Shown here: positions 28,600 through 36,913 of the stretch, piece by piece | How the letters are laid out: each line of letters begins with the position of its first letter | How positions within the stretch are numbered: position 1 is the stretch's first letter | NCBI RefSeq assembly: GCF_011682145.1 | Contig: NZ_WHJH01000034.1 | Coordinates: 1-64,000 of the forward strand | Direction: 5' to 3' | DNA length: 64,000 nucleotides | DNA from: Massilia mucilaginosa | Lineage (GTDB): Bacteria; Pseudomonadota; Gammaproteobacteria; Burkholderiales; Burkholderiaceae_D | Position numbers and translations under genes: made by a program | Notes under the pieces: generated by a model | The model's database searches: none | The model's input: only the letters and a program-made list of their open reading frames with translations | What the model was told of the DNA's origin: nothing

Positions 28600-29501
28600 G
28601 CGCGGCCCTCCGCTTCCTGTTCGTCCTTGTACTTGTTGAAGATGGCCATCGGCACCAGGATCAGCGCGATCGCCACCACCGCCAGCGCGGAGGCGCGCGG
28701 CCAGTCGGTGTTCACAAAAAATTCGTCCCACAGCAGGCGCCCGATCATCAAGGTCTCGGGGCCGCCGAGCAGCTCGGGAATGACGAATTCGCCCACCGCC
28801 GGAATGAACACCAGCATGGCGCCGGCGATGATGCCGGACTTCGAGAGCGGCACGGTGACGCGCCAGAACGCCTGCCAGGGCGTGGCGCCCAGGTCGGCCG
28901 CCGCTTCCAGGTAGCGCACGTCCATCTTGACCAGGTTGGCGTACAGCGGCAGGATCATGAAGGGCAGGTAGGCGTAGAACATCCCCAGCACCAGGGCGAA
29001 CGAGGTGTTCATCATTTTCAGCGGTTCATCGATCGCGCCGAGCCACAGCAGCAGGTTGTTGAGCAGGCCCTGGTTGGCCAGGATGCCTTTCCAGGCGTAG
29101 ATGCGCAGCAGGAAGGAGGTCCAGAACGGCAGCATCACCATCATCAGGAGCACCGTGCGCCAGGCCGGATTGGCGCGCGCCATGAAGTAGGCGAACGGGT
29201 AGCCGGTGACCAGGCACAGGACCATGGTCAGGGCGGCGTAGCCGAGCGAGCGCATGAACGTCCACAGGTAGGTGGAGTCCTCGGTCAGGGCGACGTAGTT
29301 GACCACCTTGGCCTTGATGTTCAACACCCCGTCGCTGAAGGTGACCAGGGGGCCGAACGGGCTGCCGGTGTCGTCGAGTTCCGCAAAACTCATGCGCAGC
29401 ACGATCAGGAAGGGAATCAGGAAGGCGATGCCCAGCCAGACCAGCGGCACGCCGATGACGAAGCGGCGGCCGGCGGACGATTGACGAAAAGGCTTGATCA
29501 T
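28596..29501 (-). CDS. potH: Putrescine ABC transporter permease PotH-like
   Basis: 301 residues, six transmembrane helices, first around FVIGVPLVWLGIAFLIPFLI, and the EAA-loop LEAAADLGATPWQAFWRVTVP that contacts the ATPase. Sequence features such as GEFVIPELLGG are typical of PotB/PotH permeases. It is 7 bp after potG and overlaps potI by 4 bp. Confidence 0.93.
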   Translation of the reverse strand: MIKPFRQSSAGRRFVIGVPLVWLGIAFLIPFLIVLRMSFAELDDTGSPFGPLVTFSDGVLNIKAKVVNYVALTEDSTYLWTFMRSLGYAALTMVLCLVTGYPFAYFMARANPAWRTVLLMMVMLPFWTSFLLRIYAWKGILANQGLLNNLLLWLGAIDEPLKMMNTSFALVLGMFYAYLPFMILPLYANLVKMDVRYLEAAADLGATPWQAFWRVTVPLSKSGIIAGAMLVFIPAVGEFVIPELLGGPETLMIGRLLWDEFFVNTDWPRASALAVVAIALILVPMAIFNKYKDEQEAEGRA

Positions 29502-29508
29502 GGCCGCC

Positions 29509-30642
29509 TCAATTGGTCAGGACCACGATGTCGCTGCCGTCCCACCACGCGACCACATGCTGGCCGCGTTCCATGCGCGCCTCTTCATGGCGCGCGGCGT
29601 TGGTGCGCGCCACCTTGAGGATGCCGCCTTGCGCCATGCGCACCTGGTAATGGGTCTCGTTGCCGAAGTAGGAGACGTTGACGATCTCGCCGGACACGCA
29701 GTTGTAGCCGTCTTCGGCGGCCGAAGCGCGCTGCGCCACGCCGGGCAGCTCGCGCTGGAGGGCGATTTTTTCGGGCCGCACCGCCACCGTCACCGGCATG
29801 TTGTTGGTGCCGCTGATGCCGTGGCTGACGTAGTGGCGGCATTCGGATGTCTCGACGATGACGTGGTCGGGCTGGTCGACCCGCACATGGCCGTTGAACA
29901 TGTTGGCGGTGCCGATGAAGTCGGCCACGAAGCGGCAGTTGGGGGTTTCGTAGATGTCGCCGGGCGCGCCCACCTGCAAAATGCGCCCTTCGCTCATGAC
30001 GGCGATGCGGGTGGCCATGCTCATGGCTTCATCCTGGTCGTGGGTGACCATCACGCAGGTCACGCCAACCTGCTCGATGATGTTCACCAGTTCCATCTGG
30101 GTCTGTTCGCGCAGTTTTTTGTCGAGCGCGCCGAGCGGCTCGTCGAGCAGCAGCAACTGCGGCCGCTTGGCCAGGCTGCGCGCCAGCGCCACGCGCTGCT
30201 GCTGCCCGCCCGAGAGCTGGTGCGGCTTGCGTTTGGCGTAGGCGCCCAGCTGCACCAGCGCCAGCATCTGGTCGACCCGTTCGGCGATGGCGGCCTTGGG
30301 CAGGCCGTCGCGGCGCAGGCCGAAAGCCACGTTGTCCCACACCGTCAGGTGCGGGAACAGCGCGTACGACTGGAACATCATGTTGACCGGGCGCTCGTAG
30401 GGCGGCACGCCGACCAGGTCCTGGCCGGCCAGTTCGATGGCGCCGGCGGTCGGGGTCTCGAAGCCGGCCAGCATGCGCAGCAGGGTCGACTTGCCGCAGC
30501 CGGAGCTGCCCAGCAGCGCGAAGATCTCGCCCTTGTCGATGGCGAGCGAAATGTCGTTCACGGCGCGCACGCCGTCGAATGCCTTGACGAGGTTGCGGAT
30601 CAGGAGAAAGGGCTGCGAGCTTGCGGGTTGTGCAATCGTCAT
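29509..30642 (-). CDS. potG: Putrescine ABC transporter ATPase PotG-like
   Basis: 377 residues. ATP-binding cassette with Walker A GSSGCGKSTLLRML, Q-loop region, signature LSGGQQQRVALARS, Walker B LLLLDEPLGALD and the switch His in VTHDQDEA, followed by a C-terminal TOBE-type regulatory domain (residues ~280-377). It drives uptake through PotH/PotI using the PotF-bound substrate. Confidence 0.94.
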   Translation of the reverse strand: MTIAQPASSQPFLLIRNLVKAFDGVRAVNDISLAIDKGEIFALLGSSGCGKSTLLRMLAGFETPTAGAIELAGQDLVGVPPYERPVNMMFQSYALFPHLTVWDNVAFGLRRDGLPKAAIAERVDQMLALVQLGAYAKRKPHQLSGGQQQRVALARSLAKRPQLLLLDEPLGALDKKLREQTQMELVNIIEQVGVTCVMVTHDQDEAMSMATRIAVMSEGRILQVGAPGDIYETPNCRFVADFIGTANMFNGHVRVDQPDHVIVETSECRHYVSHGISGTNNMPVTVAVRPEKIALQRELPGVAQRASAAEDGYNCVSGEIVNVSYFGNETHYQVRMAQGGILKVARTNAARHEEARMERGQHVVAWWDGSDIVVLTN

Positions 30643-30721
30643 AGGGATGATGAAAGATAAGGCAAAGCCGCAATTTTATCGGACATACGCGGGTGTGCAT
30701 GCAAAATGATGAGATGCCGGC

Positions 30722-31831
30722 TTACATTCCAGTCTTAAAGCGGGTAAAGACACGCGTCATGGTGCGGCGCGCATCGGCGCTCAGGGGCTCGGGCACCACC
30801 ATGCGCTGCTTGTCGGCATCAAGCAGGTAGACCGTGCGGTTGCCGGCGATCTCGGGCCGCACCATGGGCGTGGCGGCCTTGTTCGGATTGGCGTAGAAGA
30901 CCTTGTTGGTCAGGGTCGCGTGCACCTCGGGGCGCAAGATATAGTTGATCCACAGGTGGGCATTGCCCGGATGCGGGGCGTCGGCCGGAATCGCCATGGT
31001 GTCGAACATCAATGTGGCCGTCTTCGGCACCAGCGCCACGATATTGTGGCCGTTCTTGTTGTCGATGGCGCGCTGGCGCGCGATGTTGATGTCGCCCGAC
31101 CAGCCGAGCGAGACGCACAGCGCGCCGTTGGCCAGGTCGTTGATGTAGCCGGAGGAGCTGAACAGGGTCACCGCCGGCCGGATCGCTTGCAGCATGCGGC
31201 CGGCGTCCTGGTAGTCGGCGCTGTTCTTCGAGTAGGCCGGTTTGCCGATGTAGAGCAGCGCGGCGGGCAGCACTTCGGACGGCGAGTCCAGAAAGGAGAT
31301 GCCGCACGAGGTCAGCTTGCTGGCGTAGCGCGGGTCGAACACCAGGTCCCACACATTGGCGGGCATGGGCAAGGACCCGAGCGCCGCCTTGACCTTGTCG
31401 ACGTTGATGCCGAGCGTGGTGTAGCCCCACAGCCAGACCACCAGGTGCTTGTTGTCCGGGTCGACCCGTTTGAGCAGATCCTGCAAGGTCGGATCGAGGT
31501 TGGACAGGTAAGGCAGGCTGGCCTTGTCGAGGGGGCGCAGCAGGCCGCCGTCGATCTGCAGGCGCGCCCAGTGGGCGGTGGGGACCACGATGTCGTAGCC
31601 GGTTTTGCCGGCGCTGAGCTTGGCGTGCAGGACCTCGTTGCTGTCGAAGACATCGTAGCGAACCTTGATGCCGGTTTCTTTTTCGAAGTTGCGGACCGTG
31701 TCTTCGGCGATGTAGTCGGACCAGTTGTAGATGTTGAGGACTTTCTCTTCCGGCGGGGCGGCGAGCGCCACGCCGGCGGCGGCCGCGAGGCCGAGGATGA
31801 AGCTGTATGCGATGCGGCGTATCGTCTTCAT
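30722..31831 (-). CDS. potF: Periplasmic putrescine-binding protein PotF/SpuD-like
   Basis: 369 residues with a cleavable signal peptide (YSFILGLAAAAGVALA). Mature sequence begins LNIYNWSDYIAEDTV, the hallmark of PotD/PotF/SpuD polyamine-binding proteins (the Trp-Ser-Asp segment contributes to the binding pocket), and continues with DVVVPT-like YDIVVPTAHW and SLGWSGDI. It captures putrescine (or spermidine) for PotGHI. It follows the aminotransferase gene by 23 bp in the same operon. Confidence 0.92.
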   Translation of the reverse strand: MKTIRRIAYSFILGLAAAAGVALAAPPEEKVLNIYNWSDYIAEDTVRNFEKETGIKVRYDVFDSNEVLHAKLSAGKTGYDIVVPTAHWARLQIDGGLLRPLDKASLPYLSNLDPTLQDLLKRVDPDNKHLVVWLWGYTTLGINVDKVKAALGSLPMPANVWDLVFDPRYASKLTSCGISFLDSPSEVLPAALLYIGKPAYSKNSADYQDAGRMLQAIRPAVTLFSSSGYINDLANGALCVSLGWSGDINIARQRAIDNKNGHNIVALVPKTATLMFDTMAIPADAPHPGNAHLWINYILRPEVHATLTNKVFYANPNKAATPMVRPEIAGNRTVYLLDADKQRMVVPEPLSADARRTMTRVFTRFKTGM

Positions 31832-31854
31832 CCTGCCTCCGGCTCAACCTTGGT

Positions 31855-33303
31855 TCAAGTTACCCAGCCCCGCTTCTGCAAGTCGATCAGGGTGGCCTCG
31901 AGGCAGTACCTGATCTTGAAGATCATTTCGTCGATCTGGGCACGCGTCATCACCAGCGGCGGTGCGATGATCATCCGTTCGCCCACGGCGCGCATGATGA
32001 TCCCGTTGGCGAACATGTAGCCGCGGCAGATCATGCCCACGCCCTGCCCGGGATCGAAGTACTCGCAGTCGTGCACCGTGCCGGCCTTCTTGCGCACCAG
32101 GTTCAGCCCCGCCACGAAACCGCAGGTGTCGGCGTAGCCCACCAGCGGATGGTCCATCAGCGCTTCGAACTTCTCTTTCAGGTACGGGCCGGTGTCGTGC
32201 GCCACCTGCTGCACCAGGCGTTCGTCGATCAGGATGCGGATGTTCTCCAGCGCCGCCGCACAGGCCACCGGATGGCCCGAATACGTGAAACCGTGATTGA
32301 AGTCGCCGCCTTCGTGAATCAGCACGTCCGCCACCCTGTCACCGACCAGCACGCCACCAAGAGGAACATAGCCCGAGGTCACACCCTTCGCGAATGTAAT
32401 CAGATCAGGTTTGATCTGCATCAACTCGGAGCCAAACCATGTACCAAGACGGCCAAAACCGCAAATGACTTCGTCGGCGATCAGCAGCACGCCGTACTTG
32501 TCGCAGATGCGGCCGATCTCGGGCCAGTAGGTGGCCGGGGGGATGATCACGCCGCCGGCGCCCTGCACCGGTTCGCCGATAAAGGCGGCCACCTTGTCGG
32601 CGCCAACCTCGAGGATCTTGGTCTCGAGCCAGCCGGCGGCCACGATGCCGAATTCGTCGGGGCTCATGCCGCAGCCGTTTTCCAGGTAGTTCGGCTGGCC
32701 GATATGCTCGATCCCCGGGATCATGCCGCCCTGCTCGTGCATGCCCGCCATGCCACCCAGCGCCGCGCCGGCCACGGTACTGCCGTGGTAGGCGTTGTAG
32801 CGGCTGATGATGGTGTGGCGCTGCGGCTGGCCTTTCAGGTCCCAGTAGCGGCGCACCATGCGCAGGTTGGTGTCGTTCGCTTCCGAGCCGGAACCGGTGA
32901 AGAACACATGGTTGAACTGGGGCGGCGAAATCTCCACCAGCAGCGCGGCCAGGCGCGTGGCCGGCACGTTGGTGGTGTTGAAGAAGCTGTTATAGAAGGG
33001 CAGCGTCTGCATCTGGCGGTAGACCGCGTCCGAGATGCTGGTGCGGCCGTAGCCGACATTCACGCACCACAGGCCCGACATGCCGTCGAGGATCTTGTTG
33101 CCCTCGGAATCCCACAGGTAGATGCCGTCGCCGCGCACCATCACGCGCGCACCGCGTTCGCCCAGCGCCTTGTGGTCGGTGAAGGGATGCATGTAGTGCG
33201 CCGAGTCCTGGCGCTGGATGTCGGCGGTGTCGTAGACGTCGTGCGTGGCGGCCTTGACCGACGCGACCAGCGCGGCGCTCGGGACCATGGGATTGGCTGT
33301 CAT
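31855..33303 (-). CDS. spuC: Putrescine-pyruvate aminotransferase SpuC-like
   Basis: 482-residue class III PLP aminotransferase. It shows the cofactor region TGSGSEANDTNLRMVRRY, the Asp region LIADEVICGFGRLG, and the PLP Lys in LITFAKGVTSGYVPLGG. The neighbourhood (glutamate-putrescine ligase, PuuD, PotF) and overall resemblance point to SpuC, which transaminates putrescine to 4-aminobutyraldehyde with pyruvate as acceptor. Since no puuB oxidase is present, this enzyme is the best candidate for removing the first nitrogen. Confidence 0.9.
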   Translation of the reverse strand: MTANPMVPSAALVASVKAATHDVYDTADIQRQDSAHYMHPFTDHKALGERGARVMVRGDGIYLWDSEGNKILDGMSGLWCVNVGYGRTSISDAVYRQMQTLPFYNSFFNTTNVPATRLAALLVEISPPQFNHVFFTGSGSEANDTNLRMVRRYWDLKGQPQRHTIISRYNAYHGSTVAGAALGGMAGMHEQGGMIPGIEHIGQPNYLENGCGMSPDEFGIVAAGWLETKILEVGADKVAAFIGEPVQGAGGVIIPPATYWPEIGRICDKYGVLLIADEVICGFGRLGTWFGSELMQIKPDLITFAKGVTSGYVPLGGVLVGDRVADVLIHEGGDFNHGFTYSGHPVACAAALENIRILIDERLVQQVAHDTGPYLKEKFEALMDHPLVGYADTCGFVAGLNLVRKKAGTVHDCEYFDPGQGVGMICRGYMFANGIIMRAVGERMIIAPPLVMTRAQIDEMIFKIRYCLEATLIDLQKRGWVT

Positions 33304-33316
33304 GATTGAACCTCGC

Positions 33317-33340
33317 TTATCGTTATTGTTATCGTTATTG
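33317..33340. repeat. Two tandem copies of a 12-bp repeat
   Basis: TTATCGTTATTG occurs twice head to tail in the 57-bp gap between the ligase and aminotransferase genes, within a locally AT-rich spacer. It could be a simple slippage repeat; no role is apparent. Confidence 0.6.
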
Positions 33341-33360
33341 TTGCTGGTGCTGCGCGACGC

Positions 33361-34731
33361 TTACACGTGCAGCAGCAGGTGCTCGCGTTCCCACGGACTG
33401 ATGACGGTCATGAATTCCTGGTGTTCCAGGTCCTTGATGGCCGCGTACACGTCGATGAAGCGCTCGCCCAGCACCGTGCGCAGCTTGTCCTCGGCGCGCA
33501 GCAGGTGCAGCGCTTCGGGCAGGCCTTGCGGCAGCTCGAACGGCATTTCGTAGGCGCTGCCGTTCATCATCGGAGTCGGCTCCAACTGCTCGGTCATGCC
33601 GAGGTAGCCGCAGGCCAGGGTGACCGCCAGCGCAAGGTAGGGATTGGCGTCGGCGCCGATGATGCGGTTTTCCACGCGCCGGTCCTGCACGCCCGATTCG
33701 GGCACGCGGAAGCCCACCGTGCGGTTGTCCAGGCCCCACTGGATATTGATCGGGGCGGCGGTGTGGCGCACGATGCGGCGGTACGAATTGACGTACGGCG
33801 CGACGATCGCCATGGCCGACGGCATGTAGCGCTGCAGGCCGCCGATGTACTGCTTGAACAGGGGCGAGGCCGAGCCGTCTTCGCTGCTGAAGATATTCAG
33901 GCCGGTCCTGGTATCGACCACGCTCTGGTGCACGTGCATGGCCGAACCGGGTTCGCCCGCCATCGGCTTGGCCATGAAGGTGGCGTACATGTCGTGCTTG
34001 AGCGCCGCTTCGCGCAGGGTGCGCTTGAAGAAGAACACCTTGTCGGCCAGACCCAGCGGATCGCCGTGCAGGAAGTTGATTTCCATCTGGCCGGCGCCGA
34101 TCTCGTGGATCAGGGTGTCGACGTCGAGATTCATCAGTTCGCAGTAATCGTAGATGTCCTCGAACAGCGGATCGAATTCGTTGACGGCGTCGATGCTGTA
34201 GACCTGGCGGCTGGTTTCGGCGCGGCCGCTGCGGCCGATCGGCGGTTTCAGCGGCAGGTCCGGGTCGATGTTCTTGGCGGTCAGGTAGAACTCGAGTTCG
34301 GGCGCGACCACCGGCTTCCAGCCCTTGTCGGCATACAGCTTCAGGACGCGGCGCAGCACCGTGCGCGGTGCGAAGTCGACCAGTTTACCGTCGGCGAAAT
34401 AGCAGTCGTGGATCACCTGCGCGGTCGGGTCGACCGCCCACGGCACCATGGTGATGGTGGTCGGATCGGCCTTCAGGATCATGTCGCGGTCGGTGGCCGA
34501 GATGGCGCGGTCGTAGGCTTCGTCGTCGATCGGATAGTTGCCGGTCACGGTCATGCCCAGCACCGCCTCGGGGATGCGCATGCCGCGCTCCTGCGTGAAT
34601 TTGCCGCGCGGGAGGATCTTGCCGCGCGCGACGCCGGTCAAGTCGGGAATCAGGCATTCGATTTCGGTGACCCGTTTCTCGTTGAGCCACAGGTCCATGT
34701 CGGTGTAGGTGAAGTTTTCGCGAATTGCCAT
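33361..34731 (-). CDS. puuA: Glutamate-putrescine ligase (glutamine-synthetase family)
   Basis: 456 residues of the glutamine synthetase fold. Motifs include the metal-binding GAGQMEINF, the ATP loop region around AMHVHQSV, and NRIIGADANPYLALA. Within the family it resembles PuuA/SpuB/SpuI gamma-glutamylpolyamine synthetases rather than assimilatory GlnA, supported by location next to puuD and spuC. It would ligate glutamate to putrescine with ATP, giving gamma-glutamylputrescine. It lies second in the operon, 145 bp after puuD. Confidence 0.9.
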   Translation of the reverse strand: MAIRENFTYTDMDLWLNEKRVTEIECLIPDLTGVARGKILPRGKFTQERGMRIPEAVLGMTVTGNYPIDDEAYDRAISATDRDMILKADPTTITMVPWAVDPTAQVIHDCYFADGKLVDFAPRTVLRRVLKLYADKGWKPVVAPELEFYLTAKNIDPDLPLKPPIGRSGRAETSRQVYSIDAVNEFDPLFEDIYDYCELMNLDVDTLIHEIGAGQMEINFLHGDPLGLADKVFFFKRTLREAALKHDMYATFMAKPMAGEPGSAMHVHQSVVDTRTGLNIFSSEDGSASPLFKQYIGGLQRYMPSAMAIVAPYVNSYRRIVRHTAAPINIQWGLDNRTVGFRVPESGVQDRRVENRIIGADANPYLALAVTLACGYLGMTEQLEPTPMMNGSAYEMPFELPQGLPEALHLLRAEDKLRTVLGERFIDVYAAIKDLEHQEFMTVISPWEREHLLLHV

Positions 34732-34876
34732 GATGTTCTCTCTGTAGTTTGCGCTCTAATTTGCTCATGCGCGCGCAAGCACATGCCGCGCGCGGTGTGT
34801 GGAACCGAGGATGGCAAGCGGCGCTACGGCACGCAGCAGAGGGCCCACTTTTCGTAGCGGCTGGCGCTGCGCGTGT

Positions 34877-35632
34877 TCATGCGCGCCCCGCCTGGAAAGC
34901 GCGGCAAGCCTGGCCGAAGGCGCCGAACATGGCCATCGAGGCCGGATTGTCGAGAATTTGCCACTCGGGATGCCACTGCACGGCCAGGGTAAAGCCGGGC
35001 GCGGACGGCACCGAAAACGCTTCCACCAGGCCGTCCTGCGAGAGCGCTTCGATGGCGATGCCGGGCGCGAGCCGGTCGATGCCCTGCCCGTGCAGCGAAT
35101 TGACGGCGATGCGTTCAAGCCCGCCGAGCATGCGCTGGAAGGCGCCGCCGGGGGTGACGCTCACATCGTGGGCCGGGCCGTACTGGTCTTCGATGGAGGC
35201 GCCGGGGTCTTCGCGGTGGTCCATCTTGCCTTCGACTTCCTGCAGCGCCTGGTACAGGCTGCCGCCGAGGGCCACGTTCATCTCCTGGAAACCGCGGCAC
35301 ACCGCGATGATGGGGATGCCGCGCTCCAGGGCGGCGCGGATCAGCGGCAAGGTGGTGGCGTCGCGCGCACGGTCCTGCGGCAGGCTCGGGTCGCGCACGT
35401 CCTGGTCGTAGTAGCTGGGATGCACGTTCGAGGCCGAGCCGGTCAGCATGATGCCGTCGCACACGGACAGGGACGCCTCCAGGTCGAGCGCGGCGCCGAG
35501 CGCGGGCAGGACCATGGGAGCGCAGTCGGCGCCGAGGACGACGGCGTCGACATATTTGAGCTGCGCGGCGTGATACGGATGAGGTCCGATCTGGCGCGTG
35601 CAGGCGGGAACGAGGACGATAGGACGGCGCAT
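34877..35632 (-). CDS. puuD: Gamma-glutamyl-GABA hydrolase PuuD/SpuA-like
   Basis: 251 residues from MRRPIVLVPACTRQIG; the frame is open further upstream but that part is not family-like. Class I glutamine-amidotransferase fold: nucleophile Cys in VCRGFQEMNVALGG, preceded by the substrate strand GIMLTGSASNVHP, then the catalytic His/Glu in WHPEW. PuuD releases GABA and glutamate from gamma-glutamyl-GABA. It is the first gene of the polyamine operon; the promoter should lie in 35633-35850, where I see no certain consensus. Confidence 0.9.
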   Translation of the reverse strand: MRRPIVLVPACTRQIGPHPYHAAQLKYVDAVVLGADCAPMVLPALGAALDLEASLSVCDGIMLTGSASNVHPSYYDQDVRDPSLPQDRARDATTLPLIRAALERGIPIIAVCRGFQEMNVALGGSLYQALQEVEGKMDHREDPGASIEDQYGPAHDVSVTPGGAFQRMLGGLERIAVNSLHGQGIDRLAPGIAIEALSQDGLVEAFSVPSAPGFTLAVQWHPEWQILDNPASMAMFGAFGQACRAFQAGRA

Positions 35633-35851
35633 GATTGTCGGTATAGGAACGAATGACGCACTCGGTTCATCATAATGGCTTATCGGCCTGATGGCGAGTG
35701 CTGCTTGATCCATCTCAAATGGACAACATAGGTTTGGCGCAGATCAATGCGCCTGACCACAGTTAGAGCTTACCGGCAAGTTGTCAAACATGCCAACACG
35801 AACCGCCACCAGCCATAAGTTGCCCTACGAAAACTAGCTTCTCAATTGAGG

Positions 35852-36778
35852 TCAGAGCCCGGTGGAGCGGCGTTGGCGGCGCCGCCGGCCCCGTACGCCC
35901 ACCAGCGCCAGCCCGGCCAGCAGCATGCCGCACACGCCCAGCCCCTGATGGCAGCCGCTGGCGGCAATCTGTCCCAGGTCGTTGATCGCGCCGGCATCGG
36001 TCAAATGCCAGCCGGACGCCGGGTCGATCAGGCTGTTCAGATTGAACACCGCTCCGCCCTCCCACAGCACCGCCTCGTTGATGTCCCAGCCCTGGTAGGA
36101 CAGCCCCACCACCTGGCCCGCATTGTTCATGCCGCGCGCCGCGCTGTCCATGCCGGACAAGGCGCCTAGGTCGCTCATCACGCCGTTCACGTACAAAAAG
36201 GCGCGGTCGCCCGCTTGCCCGCCCAGCGCAGAGCTGCCGGCGACGTGCCCGGCGCTGTTGATGCCGTCGGCGTTGCTCGACTTGCCGCCCAGCGTGCCCA
36301 GGTCGGACACGCCGCCGCCGCGCGTGAAGCGGGCGGCGTGGAATTCCAGGCAGTCGCACGGAATCGCGCCGACCGCCGTGCCGGCGTTGTTGATGGCGGA
36401 GGCGGCGCTGTCCCTGAGCGCCCACGGCGTCAGGTCGGCCACCGTGGCGCCGCTGAACAGGACGGCGTGGCTGATGCCGTCGAGCGTGCGCGATTCGCCC
36501 ACGATCTGGCGCGCCTCGTTGATCGCCTGCACGCGCGTGTACTGGCCGCCCAGGCTGCCCAGCTGCATCGCGCGGCCGTCGGCGAACAGATAGCCGCGCC
36601 ACTCCTGGCCGGTCACATAGGTGCCGCCCACCACGTCGCCGCGGTTGTTGATGCCGGTCGCTTCGACATAGTCGAACTGGCCGGCCAGGATGGTGGTGAT
36701 GCTGTAGCGCGGCGCAGGGGCGGCCGGGCTTGTGCCGTCACAGAAGTTCCCCGCAAAATGCGGATCGCCTGCGCGCGC
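35852..36778 (-). CDS. HAF-repeat protein, 5' end truncated or mis-framed
   Basis: The annotated frame can start with GTG at 36634 (260 residues), but it stays open to the TGA at 36779-36781 and the extra residues include another HAF-like unit (ATGINNRGDVVGG), so the real protein is longer. No ATG or signal peptide is available in this extension, suggesting a lost or frameshifted 5' end. The body consists of several repeats of the form LGTLGG...A-GINxxGxVVG, typical of extracellular HAF-repeat proteins. The C-terminus has a hydrophobic helix followed by an Arg cluster (GLALVGVRGRRRRQRR), like a sorting signal, though without a clear PEP motif. Function unknown. Confidence 0.6.
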   Translation of the reverse strand, partial: ARAGDPHFAGNFCDGTSPAAPAPRYSITTILAGQFDYVEATGINNRGDVVGGTYVTGQEWRGYLFADGRAMQLGSLGGQYTRVQAINEARQIVGESRTLDGISHAVLFSGATVADLTPWALRDSAASAINNAGTAVGAIPCDCLEFHAARFTRGGGVSDLGTLGGKSSNADGINSAGHVAGSSALGGQAGDRAFLYVNGVMSDLGALSGMDSAARGMNNAGQVVGLSYQGWDINEAVLWEGGAVFNLNSLIDPASGWHLTDAGAINDLGQIAASGCHQGLGVCGMLLAGLALVGVRGRRRRQRRSTGL

Positions 36779-36913
36779 TCAAGACGGCAGCAGGCAAATG
36801 TTGCTTGGTAGCAAGCATCACGCCCCGCGCGCGCGGCTGGCCGGCAACCAGTTGCGAAAAACGCTAAGATGATTTCCCGGCCACGCGCCAAGCCTGATCA
36901 AGAAAGCCCTGCC

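Noticed and set aside
35720-35850. A sigma54-like box (GGCATG...TTGC) upstream of the polyamine operon on the minus strand
   Set aside because: The GG and GC elements are 15 rather than 10 bases apart, so it does not fit a -24/-12 promoter.
36613-36891. 92-codon minus-strand frame as a possible 5' exon of the HAF-repeat protein
   Set aside because: It is out of frame with the repeats and has no convincing signal peptide or HAF unit; kept only as a reason to suspect a frameshift.
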